Source of the DNA: Candidatus Scybalocola faecavium
GTDB taxonomy: Bacteria > Bacillota > Clostridia > Lachnospirales > Lachnospiraceae
DNA: 64,000 bases
NCBI GenBank assembly: GCA_018713145.1
Contig: DVFP01000005.1
Span: 1 to 64,000, forward strand
Reading direction: 5' to 3'
Positions 36,917-46,279 of this stretch are shown in pieces. The translations under genes were made by a program, and so were the position numbers. Numbering within the stretch: position 1 is the stretch's first letter; each line of letters begins with the position of its first letter. The notes below the pieces were generated by a model. That model worked only from the letters and a program-made list of their open reading frames with translations. It had not been told where the DNA came from and did no database searches.

Positions 36917-38173
36917 ATGGCAGATATTAAACCCTTTTGTGCAGTCCGTCCGGACAAAGCTTATGCATCCAAAATTGCAGCCCTTCCCTATGATGTTTAC
37001 GACCGCCAGGAAGCTCTGGCCCAGGTAGAACGGGAACCATTATCTTTCTTACATATTGACCGGCCTGAAACATGGTTTGATGATTCTGTAGACATTTATG
37101 ACCCGAGAGTTTACGAAAAAGCGGGACAGGTCCTTGCCCAGTGGCAGGAAGAGGGCTATTTTATCCAGGATGAAAAGCCCTGCTATTATATTTACCGGCA
37201 GATCCTTGACGGGCGGGCTCAAACAGGGGTTGTTGCCTGCTCCAGTGTAAACGACTACGTTAGCGGCATCATTAAAAAGCATGAAAATACCCGTGAGTCT
37301 AAGGAGCAGGACCGTATCCGCCATATCCAGGCTTGCCATGCCCAGACAGGCCCTATTTTTCTTGCCTATCGGGAGAATCCTGTAATCCGCCGGATCATTG
37401 AAAAAAGTATGGAACAAACGCCGGTATACAGCTTTACTTCCCAGGACGGAGTAGATCAGAGCGTTTGGATCGTAGACCGGGATGACGATATTTCAGCCAT
37501 CAGTCAGGCATTTTCTAAAATCTCTGATATTTATATTGCCGATGGCCATCACCGGGCAGCCTCAGCGGTCAAAGTCTCTTTAAAGCGCCGGGAAGAAAAC
37601 GGTCATAGGCCGGATGAGCCAATGGGTGATGAGAGCGACTATTTTCTTTCGGTTTTATTTCCGGATACCCAATTAAAGATTATGGCTTACAATCGGGTGG
37701 TTAAGGATCTTAACGGCATGACCCCAAAGGAATTTGTCCGGGCTTTGGAAAAAGATTTTATTGTTAAACCTTTAAGCAGTCGACCTGAGGAAGGACATTT
37801 TCCTCCGGAAAAGTATTCTTTTGGCATGTACCTGGAGCAGAAATGGTATCTGCTGACTGCCAAAGAAGCCATTAGATCTGAAGATGCCGTGGACGGACTG
37901 GATGTGTCTGTGCTTCAAAACTCTGTCCTTGATCCCATCCTGGGGATCAGTGATCCAAGGACAGATCAGCGGATCGGCTTTATTGGCGGCATTGGAGGAC
38001 TTTCCGGACTTGAAGCCTGTATTTGTGAAAAGGGATGGGCCCTGGCATTTGCCATGTATCCCACTTCCATTGAAGAGCTTTTTCAGGTCGCTGACAGCCA
38101 TAAACTTATGCCGCCTAAATCCACCTGGTTTGAACCTAAACTTTATTCCGGATTATTTATTCATAAAATATGA
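36917..38173 (+). CDS. DUF1015-family protein, possible serine kinase/phosphatase partner of SerCA
   Basis: The 418-residue protein belongs to DUF1015 (PF06245): an N-terminal CAVRPDKAYASKIAALPYDVYD, LSFLHIDRPE, and the motif YIADGHHRAASA with D209-G-H-H-R213. DGHHR is the signature of the ParB/Srx-like fold, which includes free-serine kinases. Directly downstream of serC-serA, with no serB in the window, it may act on serine or phosphoserine. The AATGGAGG upstream of ATG 36917 decides the start. The family assignment is firm, the function inferred. Confidence 0.85.
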   Translation: MADIKPFCAVRPDKAYASKIAALPYDVYDRQEALAQVEREPLSFLHIDRPETWFDDSVDIYDPRVYEKAGQVLAQWQEEGYFIQDEKPCYYIYRQILDGRAQTGVVACSSVNDYVSGIIKKHENTRESKEQDRIRHIQACHAQTGPIFLAYRENPVIRRIIEKSMEQTPVYSFTSQDGVDQSVWIVDRDDDISAISQAFSKISDIYIADGHHRAASAVKVSLKRREENGHRPDEPMGDESDYFLSVLFPDTQLKIMAYNRVVKDLNGMTPKEFVRALEKDFIVKPLSSRPEEGHFPPEKYSFGMYLEQKWYLLTAKEAIRSEDAVDGLDVSVLQNSVLDPILGISDPRTDQRIGFIGGIGGLSGLEACICEKGWALAFAMYPTSIEELFQVADSHKLMPPKSTWFEPKLYSGLFIHKI

Positions 38174-38207
38174 TGAGACCAGGGTCAAAGAGAAAGGTAT
38201 GATTTTT

Positions 38208-39374
38208 ATGAAATGTATTTATAACTGCATGATCCATGATGCAGTCCATCCTGACGCCTATGAGGGAAAGATCCTTTTTGATCAGGGAAAAATCACACAG
38301 ATCGGGGATGTGGAAAATATCCCCGAAAATACAGAAATGATCGATGCCCATGGCCTGGATGTTTATCCAGGTTTTGTGGATGCCCATTCCCATATCGGCC
38401 TGGATGGATTCGGTATCGGTTATGAAGGCATGGACTATAATGAAATGAATGATATTGCTTCACCTCAGCTTCGGGGAATCGATGGCGTTAAAGCTATGGA
38501 TCAGGCTTTTGCCCGGGCTGTAAGAGGCGGTGTAACCTCTGTATGCACCGGACCTGGCAGCGCCAATGTATTAGGAGGTACATTTACTACCATTAAAACC
38601 GTAGGAAAACGGGTTGAAAATATGGTGATCAAGCCGGAGGTGGCTATGAAGTGTGCCTTTGGTGAAAATCCCAAGCGATGCTACCGGGACAAATCGGACT
38701 CCTGCCGTATGTCTACTGCAGGGATTTTAAGAAACATGCTTTTTAAAGCAAAAGAATATATGGAGCGGAAGGAAGCTGCCGGGGATGATGTGCTTAAGCG
38801 TCCCGCTTTTGATATGAAGCTGGAAGCTTTGATCCCGGTATTAAAACGGGAGATCCCATTAAAGGCTCACGCCCATACATCAGATGATTTATTTACTGCT
38901 TTGCGTATTGCAAAAGAGTTTAATTTACGCATTACTTTGGAGCATGTAACCGAAGGCCATCTGGTAGCAGATGAGCTGGCTAAGGAGCATGTGCCTATGG
39001 CAGTAGGTCCTTCTTTAACAGGCGCTTCCAAGTACGAATTGCGAAATAAGTCCTTCCGTACTCCCGGAATCCTGGATAAGGCCGGCTGTCAGGTATCCAT
39101 TATTACAGATGCTCCGGTGATCCCCCAGGAATATCTTCCTCTGTGTGCCGGTTTAGCTGTGAAATCCGGCATGGATCCTTTTAAGGCCCTCCAGGCCATT
39201 ACCATTAATGCCGCACGCCATGCAGGAATTGAGGACCGGGTAGGCTCTCTGGAAAAGGGCAAGGACGCGGATTTTGTCATTGTGGCCGGTAATCCTATGG
39301 AAGTTTCTTCAAAAATCCAGTATGTGTATATCAATGGGGAACCTGTAGTAACTCCGGATCAGGAATGGGAATAA
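38208..39374 (+). CDS. amidohydrolase-superfamily protein
   Basis: The 388-residue metal-dependent hydrolase has the first metal motif VDAHSHIGLDGFG (about residue 60), further His in LKAHAHTSDD and TLEHVTEGH, and a late Asp in IITDAPVIP, in the usual order of an imidazolonepropionase/dihydroorotase-type barrel, with a flanking beta-sandwich (GKDADFVIVAGNPM). The substrate is unknown. The start at 38208 fits AAAGG upstream. It follows the DUF1015 gene by 34 bases, so it probably belongs to the same transcript, ended by a strong hairpin. Confidence 0.88.
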   Translation: MKCIYNCMIHDAVHPDAYEGKILFDQGKITQIGDVENIPENTEMIDAHGLDVYPGFVDAHSHIGLDGFGIGYEGMDYNEMNDIASPQLRGIDGVKAMDQAFARAVRGGVTSVCTGPGSANVLGGTFTTIKTVGKRVENMVIKPEVAMKCAFGENPKRCYRDKSDSCRMSTAGILRNMLFKAKEYMERKEAAGDDVLKRPAFDMKLEALIPVLKREIPLKAHAHTSDDLFTALRIAKEFNLRITLEHVTEGHLVADELAKEHVPMAVGPSLTGASKYELRNKSFRTPGILDKAGCQVSIITDAPVIPQEYLPLCAGLAVKSGMDPFKALQAITINAARHAGIEDRVGSLEKGKDADFVIVAGNPMEVSSKIQYVYINGEPVVTPDQEWE

Positions 39375-39421
39375 TCTTTTGACCTATACTTCAGGACGTA
39401 ATCCTCATATCCAAAAATATT

Positions 39422-39480
39422 ATATGCCCTGTAAGGTGTTTGGCCCATTCGGCCGGATACCATACAGGGCATATGTTTTA
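39422..39480. terminator. bidirectional terminator, amidohydrolase / RspA-like gene
   Basis: ATATGCCCTGTA (39422-39433) pairs with TACAGGGCATAT (39463-39474), with an inner GGCC / GGCC stem. T-rich sequence follows on both strands. Confidence 0.8.
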
Positions 39481-39524
39481 TTTAAGCCTGCGGCATATGC
39501 AGTTTTTCCGGAAAATCTTTTCAG

Positions 39525-40742
39525 TTAAGGCCGTACCGCAGTTCCGTCAGTGATCCGTGAAAACATCCAGCTGTGATCCATTTTGACCGGCGGGTACTTT
39601 TTTGCTGCTTCTTCATTGAAATCTACCCCAATGCCTGGGCGGTCATTTAAATAAGCGTACCCCTGACGGATCTTGGGACAGCCGGGGAATACTTCCATTT
39701 CCGCGTCATTAAAGCCGGCAAATTCCTGGATGCCAAAGTTATGGACATGGAGATCCAAATGCATTTGGGCAGCCATGCCAATGGGCGACAGGTCATTTGG
39801 CCCGTGCCAGGCTGTGCGTACCCCGTAGGCTTCACAAAACGCTGCCAGCTTTTTAGCCGGTGTCAGCCCGCCGATGTCGCTTAAGTGAACACGGATAAAA
39901 TCAATCCACTGGTTTTGTATAATGGTTTTCCATTCCACTGAATTGGTAAATAGCTCGCCCATGGCTAAAGGCACACAGGTCTGCTCCCGAAGATATTTAA
40001 AATAAGAGCCCTGATCCGGGGGCAGGCAGTCCTCCAGGAAAAACAGTTTAAAAGGCTCCAGTTCTTTAGCAAATGCCAGAGTATCTGCTAAAGGGAGCCG
40101 CTCATGGACATCGTGCATGATCTCCAGCTCCCATCCAATATCTGTTCGGATACGGTCAAAAAGTTCAACTACACTGCGCATATACATTTTAGGGTGAAAA
40201 TACGCGCCCTCCGGCGCGCCTTCCGGCTTTTGGATGATCTGGCGGCTGCCGTCAAAATTTCCGCCGTAAGTCCCCATATGGCAGCGGATGTAACGGTAAC
40301 CTTCATCCATATAGGCCAGGATCTGTTCCTCTACTTTCTCAATAGAATTAGCGTCTGCATGACGGTAAACGGGAATACCTTCCCGGCTTTTTCCGCCAAA
40401 AAGACTATATAAAGGCATACCGGCCATCTTTCCCTTAATATCCCACAGAGCTTCATCAACACCGGAAATCGCATTATTTAAAACCGGTCCGTTGCGCCAG
40501 TAGGAACTTCCCTTCATGGTCTGCCAAAGGTCCTCGATATTTTCTGCATTGCGGCCTTTCAGCATAGGCGCAAGATATTCCTCAATCGCTGTGACCACTG
40601 CCTTATGGCGCCATGTAAATGTGGCGCAGCCGTAGCCGAAAAGTTCCGGCTCGCTGGTTTCTACTTTAACCACTACAAGGTTGATGCCATGAGGGGCAGT
40701 GACAAAAACTTTAATATCCCGGATCGTAATCCCATTGCTCAT
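39525..40742 (-). CDS. enolase-superfamily mandelate racemase/dehydratase (RspA / D-mannonate dehydratase type)
   Basis: The 405-residue protein matches the RspA/ManD group: IKVFVTAPHGINLVVVKVET, YWRNGPVLNNAISGVDEALW, YRYIRCHMGTYGG, metal ligands in LEIMHDVHERL, FLEDCLPPDQ and GELFTNSVEW, and AWHGPNDLSP. The length is typical. Members dehydrate acid sugars such as D-mannonate, though many RspA proteins have weak or unknown activity. The start at 40742 follows a good AGGGGACG-type site. The gene is divergent from an AraC regulator, likely its controller. Confidence 0.93.
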   Translation of the reverse strand: MSNGITIRDIKVFVTAPHGINLVVVKVETSEPELFGYGCATFTWRHKAVVTAIEEYLAPMLKGRNAENIEDLWQTMKGSSYWRNGPVLNNAISGVDEALWDIKGKMAGMPLYSLFGGKSREGIPVYRHADANSIEKVEEQILAYMDEGYRYIRCHMGTYGGNFDGSRQIIQKPEGAPEGAYFHPKMYMRSVVELFDRIRTDIGWELEIMHDVHERLPLADTLAFAKELEPFKLFFLEDCLPPDQGSYFKYLREQTCVPLAMGELFTNSVEWKTIIQNQWIDFIRVHLSDIGGLTPAKKLAAFCEAYGVRTAWHGPNDLSPIGMAAQMHLDLHVHNFGIQEFAGFNDAEMEVFPGCPKIRQGYAYLNDRPGIGVDFNEEAAKKYPPVKMDHSWMFSRITDGTAVRP

Positions 40743-40924
40743 TTCTTTTCGTCCCCTTTTCAAAATCGTTGTATATATGGTAAAATTATTGTGTTTATAT
40801 AAGGATTATAGAAAATCAGTCCCGGGATTTTTGAATAAAATTTAACTGAAAATGTACATTTTTCTATTGATGTTTTTGCAGCAGGAAATGCGCTGTAGGG
40901 AAAATGTATTTTAAGGAGAAACTT

Positions 40925-41821
40925 ATGGAGATCAAAATCAATGATTATAATGACAGGGAGCATTTCCGCGCCATGTGCGAGGATGCTTACAATGTTTCCC
41001 GTACTTGCGAATATGAAAAAAATGAGATGCATCATATCCATGACGGCTGTGAAATCCTTTTTGTAGAATCCGGATCCGCAGATTATTTTATTGACGGGAA
41101 AAAGTACCATATTTCTCAGGGCGATGTGCTTGTGATCACCGCAAAAACCCATCATTTTCGAAGGATCCATGAACTGCCTTACCAAAGATACGGACTGACC
41201 CTGCTCCCGGGATATTATAAAACCATGATCCCGGATCCGGAACTATTGACAGTTTTTGAGACGCCTGTGCCGGAGGTTTTTGAAAAATGCTGCAAAAGGA
41301 TCGATCCGGACATATTTCAGCAGATGATCCTCCTGTTATCCTCCTTAAAATATGAATGTCATGAAAACCATCCCTTTCAGGCAGAAATGGAGCGGGCAGT
41401 GATCACTCAGCTTGCGGTTTTGATGTTTCGCGGGTTTGGCTATTCCCGTGTCCATACACAGACGCTTCACCCTTTGGACCGGCAGATGCAGGAAATTAAG
41501 GAATATATTGACAGGCATTTTAATGAACCTGCAGATCTGGAGACTTTAAGCCGAAGATTTTTTCTCCACCCGGCAACCATCAGCCGTACATTTCCTCTGT
41601 GCTGCGGGATGACTTTGAAAAAATATATAAATCGGGTCCGGATTTGTCAGGCTGCCCGGCTTTTGGAGGGCACTGATCAAAGTATTGAGGATATTGCCCA
41701 GTGTATCGGCTACGGATGTGTCCACACATTCATCCGCCAGTTTAAGGCATTAATGGAGATTTCACCGCTTCAATACCGAAAAGCCTATCATAAAAACAAT
41801 GGCATTGAGCAAAAATCATGA
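40925..41821 (+). CDS. AraC-family transcriptional regulator
   Basis: The 298-residue protein has an N-terminal cupin sensor (HHIHDGCEILFVESGSADYF, ISQGDVLVITAKTHH) and a C-terminal AraC double helix-turn-helix (EIKEYIDRHFNEPADLETLSRRFF through GYGCVHTFIRQFKALMEISP, residues about 195-290). ATG 40925 follows AAGGAGAAA. Divergent from the RspA/ManD-like gene with 182 bases between, so it probably activates that gene in response to a sugar acid. Confidence 0.93.
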   Translation: MEIKINDYNDREHFRAMCEDAYNVSRTCEYEKNEMHHIHDGCEILFVESGSADYFIDGKKYHISQGDVLVITAKTHHFRRIHELPYQRYGLTLLPGYYKTMIPDPELLTVFETPVPEVFEKCCKRIDPDIFQQMILLLSSLKYECHENHPFQAEMERAVITQLAVLMFRGFGYSRVHTQTLHPLDRQMQEIKEYIDRHFNEPADLETLSRRFFLHPATISRTFPLCCGMTLKKYINRVRICQAARLLEGTDQSIEDIAQCIGYGCVHTFIRQFKALMEISPLQYRKAYHKNNGIEQKS

Positions 41822-41892
41822 CCGTTTGAACCGGACATAGGATAAGGCGGATGGATTGTAAGAAAAGATTGTAAGAAAATCAGGTCTGGAAT

Positions 41893-41948
41893 AAAAAAAT
41901 CAGCTGTTCCGGGAAGGTATTAAAGCCTTTCCGGGGCAGCTGATTTTT
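41893..41948. terminator. bidirectional terminator, AraC gene / dapL
   Basis: AAATCAGCTG pairs with CAGCTGATTT and the inner CCGGGAAGG with CCTTTCCGG. T and A runs flank both sides, so it serves both converging genes. Confidence 0.9.
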
Positions 41949-41960
41949 ACAGAAGTATTT

Positions 41961-43157
41961 TTACAGGAGCTTTTCGATTCTTTCCATTGCTTCAATGGTA
42001 TTTTCTCTTGTACCGAAACCGGTGAGCCGGAAGAAGCCCTGGCCATTTTCTCCAAAGCCTGAGCCGGGTGTCCCTACAACCTGGGCGTTATTCAGCAGAT
42101 AATCGAAAAATTCCCAGGAATCCATGCCATTAGGGCACTCAAACCAAATATAGGGAGAATGTTCTCCGCCAAAGTAGCGGATACCTTTTTTGGCAAACAC
42201 ATCGCAGATGATCCGGGCATTTTCTTTGTAATACTGGATATTTTCCATGCACTGAGCCATGCCTTCTTCAGTAAATACGGCAGAAGCGCCCTTTTGGATA
42301 ATGTAAGAGGTGCCATTAAACTTTGTTGTCTGACGGCGGTTCCACAAAGCATTTAAGGAAACCTGGCGGCCATCGGAAGCCTTAAACACAAGTTCCTTTG
42401 GAACAATAGTGTAGCCGCAGCGGGTTCCTGTGAACCCGGCAGTTTTTGATAAAGAGCAGAACTCAATTGCGCATTTTTTTGCACCTTCAATAGCAAAGAT
42501 ACTTCTTGGCAGTTCAGGGTCTGAAATAAATGCTTCATATGCAGCGTCAAACAGGATGACAGCTTCATTTTCAAGGGCATAATCAACCCATGCTTTCAGC
42601 TGTTCATGATTATATACGGCGCCGGTTGGATTATTGGGAGAGCAGATATAGATCAGGTCTGCATGGATATTCTTATCCGGAAGAGGAAGGAATCCGTTTT
42701 CAGCAGTTCCGGAAATATATGTGATCTTTCTGCCGCACATAACGTTAGAGTCCACGTAAACGGGATAAACCGGATCCGGGATCAGGATCACATTATCATC
42801 ACCGAAAATATCGGTAATATTTCCTGTATCGCTTTTTGCTCCATCGGAAATAAAAATATCACCCGGGTCAATAGAAACACCGTGGCCTGCATAGTATTTA
42901 GCCACTGCATCTCTGAGAAACGCATAACCTTGCTCAGGACCATAGCCTTTAAATGTTTCCGCGCTGGCCATGGCGTCTACGCCTTCATGAAGGGCTTTAA
43001 TAATATCGCTGCCAAGAGGACGGGTCACATCGCCGATTCCAAGACGGATCACCTTCTTATCCGGGTGATTTTTTGTATACTCAGCAACTCTGTGGTTGAT
43101 TTCAGTGAACAAATAGCTTTCTTTAAGATTCAGATAGTTCTCGTTGATTTTAGGCAT
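41961..43157 (-). CDS. dapL: LL-diaminopimelate aminotransferase
   Basis: The 398-residue PLP enzyme converts tetrahydrodipicolinate directly to LL-diaminopimelate for lysine and peptidoglycan. It shows INENYLNLKESYLFTEI at the start, IRLGIGDVTRPL, ISDGAKSDTGNI, NPTGAVY and the Schiff-base lysine in SLSKTAGFTGTRCG. DapL is characteristic of Clostridia, Chlamydiae and plants, which suits the host. AAAGGATG precedes the start. It is monocistronic. Confidence 0.96.
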   Translation of the reverse strand: MPKINENYLNLKESYLFTEINHRVAEYTKNHPDKKVIRLGIGDVTRPLGSDIIKALHEGVDAMASAETFKGYGPEQGYAFLRDAVAKYYAGHGVSIDPGDIFISDGAKSDTGNITDIFGDDNVILIPDPVYPVYVDSNVMCGRKITYISGTAENGFLPLPDKNIHADLIYICSPNNPTGAVYNHEQLKAWVDYALENEAVILFDAAYEAFISDPELPRSIFAIEGAKKCAIEFCSLSKTAGFTGTRCGYTIVPKELVFKASDGRQVSLNALWNRRQTTKFNGTSYIIQKGASAVFTEEGMAQCMENIQYYKENARIICDVFAKKGIRYFGGEHSPYIWFECPNGMDSWEFFDYLLNNAQVVGTPGSGFGENGQGFFRLTGFGTRENTIEAMERIEKLL

Positions 43158-43261
43158 CGTCTACATCCTTTCTTTTATTATTGGGCAGATATTTTCAGCC
43201 CTTACAGGCCGCTCCTTTTAACTCATGTTTTATAGGATTATCCTGTGTGATTTTCCCACAT

Positions 43262-43290
43262 ATTTTACCAAATTTCATATACCCTGTCAA
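43262..43290 (-). promoter_or_regulatory. promoter of dapL
   Basis: On the minus strand TTGACA (43285-43290) and TAAAAT (43262-43267) are 17 bases apart, about 105 bases before the dapL start. Confidence 0.75.
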
Positions 43291-43524
43291 CGATGCCCGC
43301 TGCCGGAATTTCCAGGCGGTTGACAAGTTCGTCCGGGTCCGGGCATTTACTGCCCGGCTGTAAGAAAACTTACGAAAAAACATCAAGCACTTTCGCCTGT
43401 CAACACCTGAATCACATTTTGGCCCAGCCATCCAGCAAGTATCTGTCTGCTGTGTGAACACTAACCAACAGACCCACCACATCTAAAGAAAAGTAATATA
43501 CCCATAGCAATCCCCCCCAAAAAG

Positions 43525-43533
43525 TGATATAAT
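43525..43533 (+). promoter_or_regulatory. extended -10 promoter of glgB
   Basis: TGATATAAT is an extended -10 element (TGnTATAAT). It would start transcription near 43540, just before the structured leader. Confidence 0.55.
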
Positions 43534-43550
43534 GTCCACGTAAGCAATGA

Positions 43551-43710
43551 GCCAGGCGCTGTCCTAAAAACAGCCGTTGGGAGCTTGCTCACAAAAGGCT
43601 GTTTTTGGGACAGCATCGGGCGAAGCCCGTGACTGAGTGAGCAAAGCGAGCGAAGTCAAGCCTGGCGGAGTAGTGTAGGACACGGCCAGGCGAACGAAGT
43701 CAAACCTGGC
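43551..43710 (+). ncRNA. multi-helix structured leader or palindromic repeat element upstream of glgB
   Basis: GCCAGGC (43551-43557) can pair with GCCTGGC (43660-43666) and encloses an 18-bp stem (43558-43575 with 43597-43614), a CGGGC / GCCCG hairpin with a GAA loop (43617-43629) and a GACT / AGTC helix (43631-43657). A second, shorter unit at 43684-43710 repeats GCCAGGCGAACGAAGTCAAA and CCTGGC without the interior. No T-run follows. It may be a cis-acting RNA for glgB or an interspersed repeat. I recognise no known family. The rest of 43158-43771 has no gene. Confidence 0.55.
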
Positions 43711-43771
43711 AGGATCCTGAAGATGCTTACGCAAAGAAAATTAATGAGGGGACATAGGAGGCTACTTTTTT

Positions 43772-46246
43772 ATGGAAGAAAAACTATATTCAAAAATGCA
43801 ATGGCCGGAAATTGAAGCGCTTGTTTATTCGGAACATGACCGTCCGCGTCAGATCCTTGGCCAGAAGGTTACAGAAGATGGTATCTTAATTACAGCTTTT
43901 AACCCGGAAGCTGTAGATATTACTGTGAAAAATACAAAAGATGATGCGCAATATCCTATGGAAAAAGTGGATGAGGGCGGATATTTTGCCGTACTTATTC
44001 AAGGCAGTGAGGCATTTCCTTATGTATATATTATTAATTATGGGGAAGATAATGTGGTAGAGCAGGCCGATCCCTATGCCTTTGATTCGTTATTTACCGA
44101 AGAAGATATTAAAAAATTTGAAGCAGGTATCCATTATCAGATTTATGACCTGCTGGGCGCACATGTCACCAGTATTAACGGTGTGCAGGGCGTTCATTTT
44201 GCCGTGTGGGCACCGGAGGCTATCCGCGTCAGTGTTGTAGGAGATTTCTGCAATTGGGATGGCCGCAGGTATCCGATGCAGCGTTTAGGGGATTCCGGTA
44301 TCCATGAACTTTTTATTCCCGGACTGACAGAAGGGATGATCTACAAATATGAGGTAAAGATCAAAGGGGATACCGTTGTGTTAAAGTCTGACCCTTACGG
44401 CTTTTATACAGAAGTCCGTCCAAATACCGCATCGATCGTTTATGATATTCACAAATATCAGTGGCATGATAAAGAATGGATGGAAAAACGGAAAGGGCAG
44501 GATACAAAATCTGAGCCTATGCTTATTTATGAACTTCACTTAGGCGGTTTTAAAAAGCCTGATGAAGAGGATGGACGGTATTTTTACAATTATCGGGAAT
44601 TGGCGCCGATGATCGCGGATTATGTAAAGGATATGGGTTATACTCATATTGAAGTGATGCCTGTCATGGAGCATCCTTTAGATGAGTCCTGGGGATACCA
44701 GGTCACCGGATATTATGCCCCTACATCCCGCTATGGAACTCCGGATGATTTTATGTATTTTATGGATTATATGCATCAGCAGGGAATCAGCGTGATCCTG
44801 GACTGGGTACCGGCTCATTTTCCAAGGGATCTTGGCGGTCTTGCCCGTTTTGACGGCAGCTGCGTCTACGAACATCCGGATCCACGCAGAGGTACGCATC
44901 CTCACTGGGGCACACTGATCTTTAATTATGGCCGTCCCCAGGTCAGCAACTTCCTTATTGCCAATGCTTTATATTGGATAGAGCAGTATCACGCAGATGG
45001 TATCCGCATGGACGCCGTAGCTTCCATGCTGTATCTGGATTACGGAAAGCAGGACGGAGAGTGGCTGCCCAATATTTACGGAAGCAATGAAAACCTTGAG
45101 GCCATTGAGCTTTTAAAACATTTAAATTCCATTATGAAAAAGCGCAACCCCAGCGCTATCATGATTGCCGAGGAATCTACAGCATGGCCAAAGATCACTT
45201 ATCCGGTTGAAGAGGATGGTCTGGGCTTTGATTATAAGTGGAACATGGGATGGATGAATGATTTTACCGGTTTTATGAAGCTGGATCCCATTTACCGCAA
45301 ATACCACTACGGAGAACTGCTGTTTAGTATGGTTTATGCCTATAGTGAGAACTTTATCCTAGTGCTTTCCCATGATGAAGTTGTTCATGGCAAGTGTTCC
45401 ATGATCGGAAAGATGCCTGGCGAGGGTTCCGCTAAATTTGATAACCTTCGTGTGGCTTATGGCTTTATGGCTGCCCATCCCGGGAAAAAGCTGCTGTTTA
45501 TGGGACAGGAATATGCTCAGTTTACAGAGTTTAATGAGGCAAAGAGCCTGGAATGGTTTATGCTCGAATTTGAACAGCACAAGCAGATGCAAAATTATGT
45601 GCGGGATCTGAACCACCTGTATTTATCTCATCCGGCATTTTACAAGCTGGACACAAATCCGGACGGTTTTGAATGGATCAACTGTATCTCCGCAGACGAG
45701 ACCATGGTGGTGTTTTTAAGAAAAACAGAAGTTGAAGATGAAACGTTGCTGTTTGTTTGCAACTTTACCCCTGTGGTCCACGAAAATCATAAGATCGGTG
45801 TACCTTTTGCAGGAAAGTATAAAGAAATCTTTAACAGTGATGCAAAGATTTATGGCGGTCAGGGCTATGTGAATTCCCGTGTAAAACAGTCGAAAAAGGA
45901 CGAGTGCGATGACAGGGAAGATTCCATTTATATTACCGTACCGCCTATGGGTATGTCAGTATTTAGCTGTACTCATGTTGAACCCGCCAAAACGACAGTG
46001 AAAAAGGAATCTGCCAAGAAAGGTTCCACGAAAGTTTCAGCGAAAGCTTCAGGCAGGAAAACTTCTTCTAAGGCTGCAGCAACGAAAAAGACTGTTAAAA
46101 AGGCCGCAGCGAAAGCCACATCAACAGCGAAAGCCGCGGCAGCCAAGGTAAAAGGCAAAAAAGAGAATAAAGACGAGAAAAATACGGCAGCTGAACAAAC
46201 CACGCAGCCAAAAACCCGTAAGACAAGCAAAAAGGATAATGCATAA
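43772..46246 (+). CDS. glgB: 1,4-alpha-glucan branching enzyme with a histone-like C-terminal tail
   Basis: The 824-residue GH13 enzyme introduces alpha-1,6 branches in glycogen. Residues about 20-100 and 125-225 are two carbohydrate-binding-like beta domains (the second with FAVWAPEAIRVSVVGDFCNW). The catalytic barrel has nucleophile D414 (GIRMDAVAS), acid/base E467 (IAEEST) and the LSHDEVVHG motif. The usual GlgB ends near residue 735. Here about 85 more residues follow that are very rich in Lys, Ala, Thr and Ser (KKAAAKATSTAKAAAAKVKG), resembling histone H1 tails. The tail is in the same frame, with no break. The start follows CATAGGAGG. No other glycogen genes are nearby. Confidence 0.95.
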   Translation: MEEKLYSKMQWPEIEALVYSEHDRPRQILGQKVTEDGILITAFNPEAVDITVKNTKDDAQYPMEKVDEGGYFAVLIQGSEAFPYVYIINYGEDNVVEQADPYAFDSLFTEEDIKKFEAGIHYQIYDLLGAHVTSINGVQGVHFAVWAPEAIRVSVVGDFCNWDGRRYPMQRLGDSGIHELFIPGLTEGMIYKYEVKIKGDTVVLKSDPYGFYTEVRPNTASIVYDIHKYQWHDKEWMEKRKGQDTKSEPMLIYELHLGGFKKPDEEDGRYFYNYRELAPMIADYVKDMGYTHIEVMPVMEHPLDESWGYQVTGYYAPTSRYGTPDDFMYFMDYMHQQGISVILDWVPAHFPRDLGGLARFDGSCVYEHPDPRRGTHPHWGTLIFNYGRPQVSNFLIANALYWIEQYHADGIRMDAVASMLYLDYGKQDGEWLPNIYGSNENLEAIELLKHLNSIMKKRNPSAIMIAEESTAWPKITYPVEEDGLGFDYKWNMGWMNDFTGFMKLDPIYRKYHYGELLFSMVYAYSENFILVLSHDEVVHGKCSMIGKMPGEGSAKFDNLRVAYGFMAAHPGKKLLFMGQEYAQFTEFNEAKSLEWFMLEFEQHKQMQNYVRDLNHLYLSHPAFYKLDTNPDGFEWINCISADETMVVFLRKTEVEDETLLFVCNFTPVVHENHKIGVPFAGKYKEIFNSDAKIYGGQGYVNSRVKQSKKDECDDREDSIYITVPPMGMSVFSCTHVEPAKTTVKKESAKKGSTKVSAKASGRKTSSKAAATKKTVKKAAAKATSTAKAAAAKVKGKKENKDEKNTAAEQTTQPKTRKTSKKDNA

Positions 46247-46279
46247 AAACATGGGCGGCCGCCGGTGAGTGGCCGCCGG

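Noticed and set aside
43195..43482. Minus-strand open frame of 95 codons upstream of dapL
   Set aside because: It overlaps the dapL promoter, lacks a ribosome binding site and has an unnatural composition (many Cys, Trp).
45976..46246. GlgB tail as a separate gene or a frameshift artefact
   Set aside because: The frame is continuous with the enzyme, with no start or ribosome binding site at the boundary; the terminator follows the tail.
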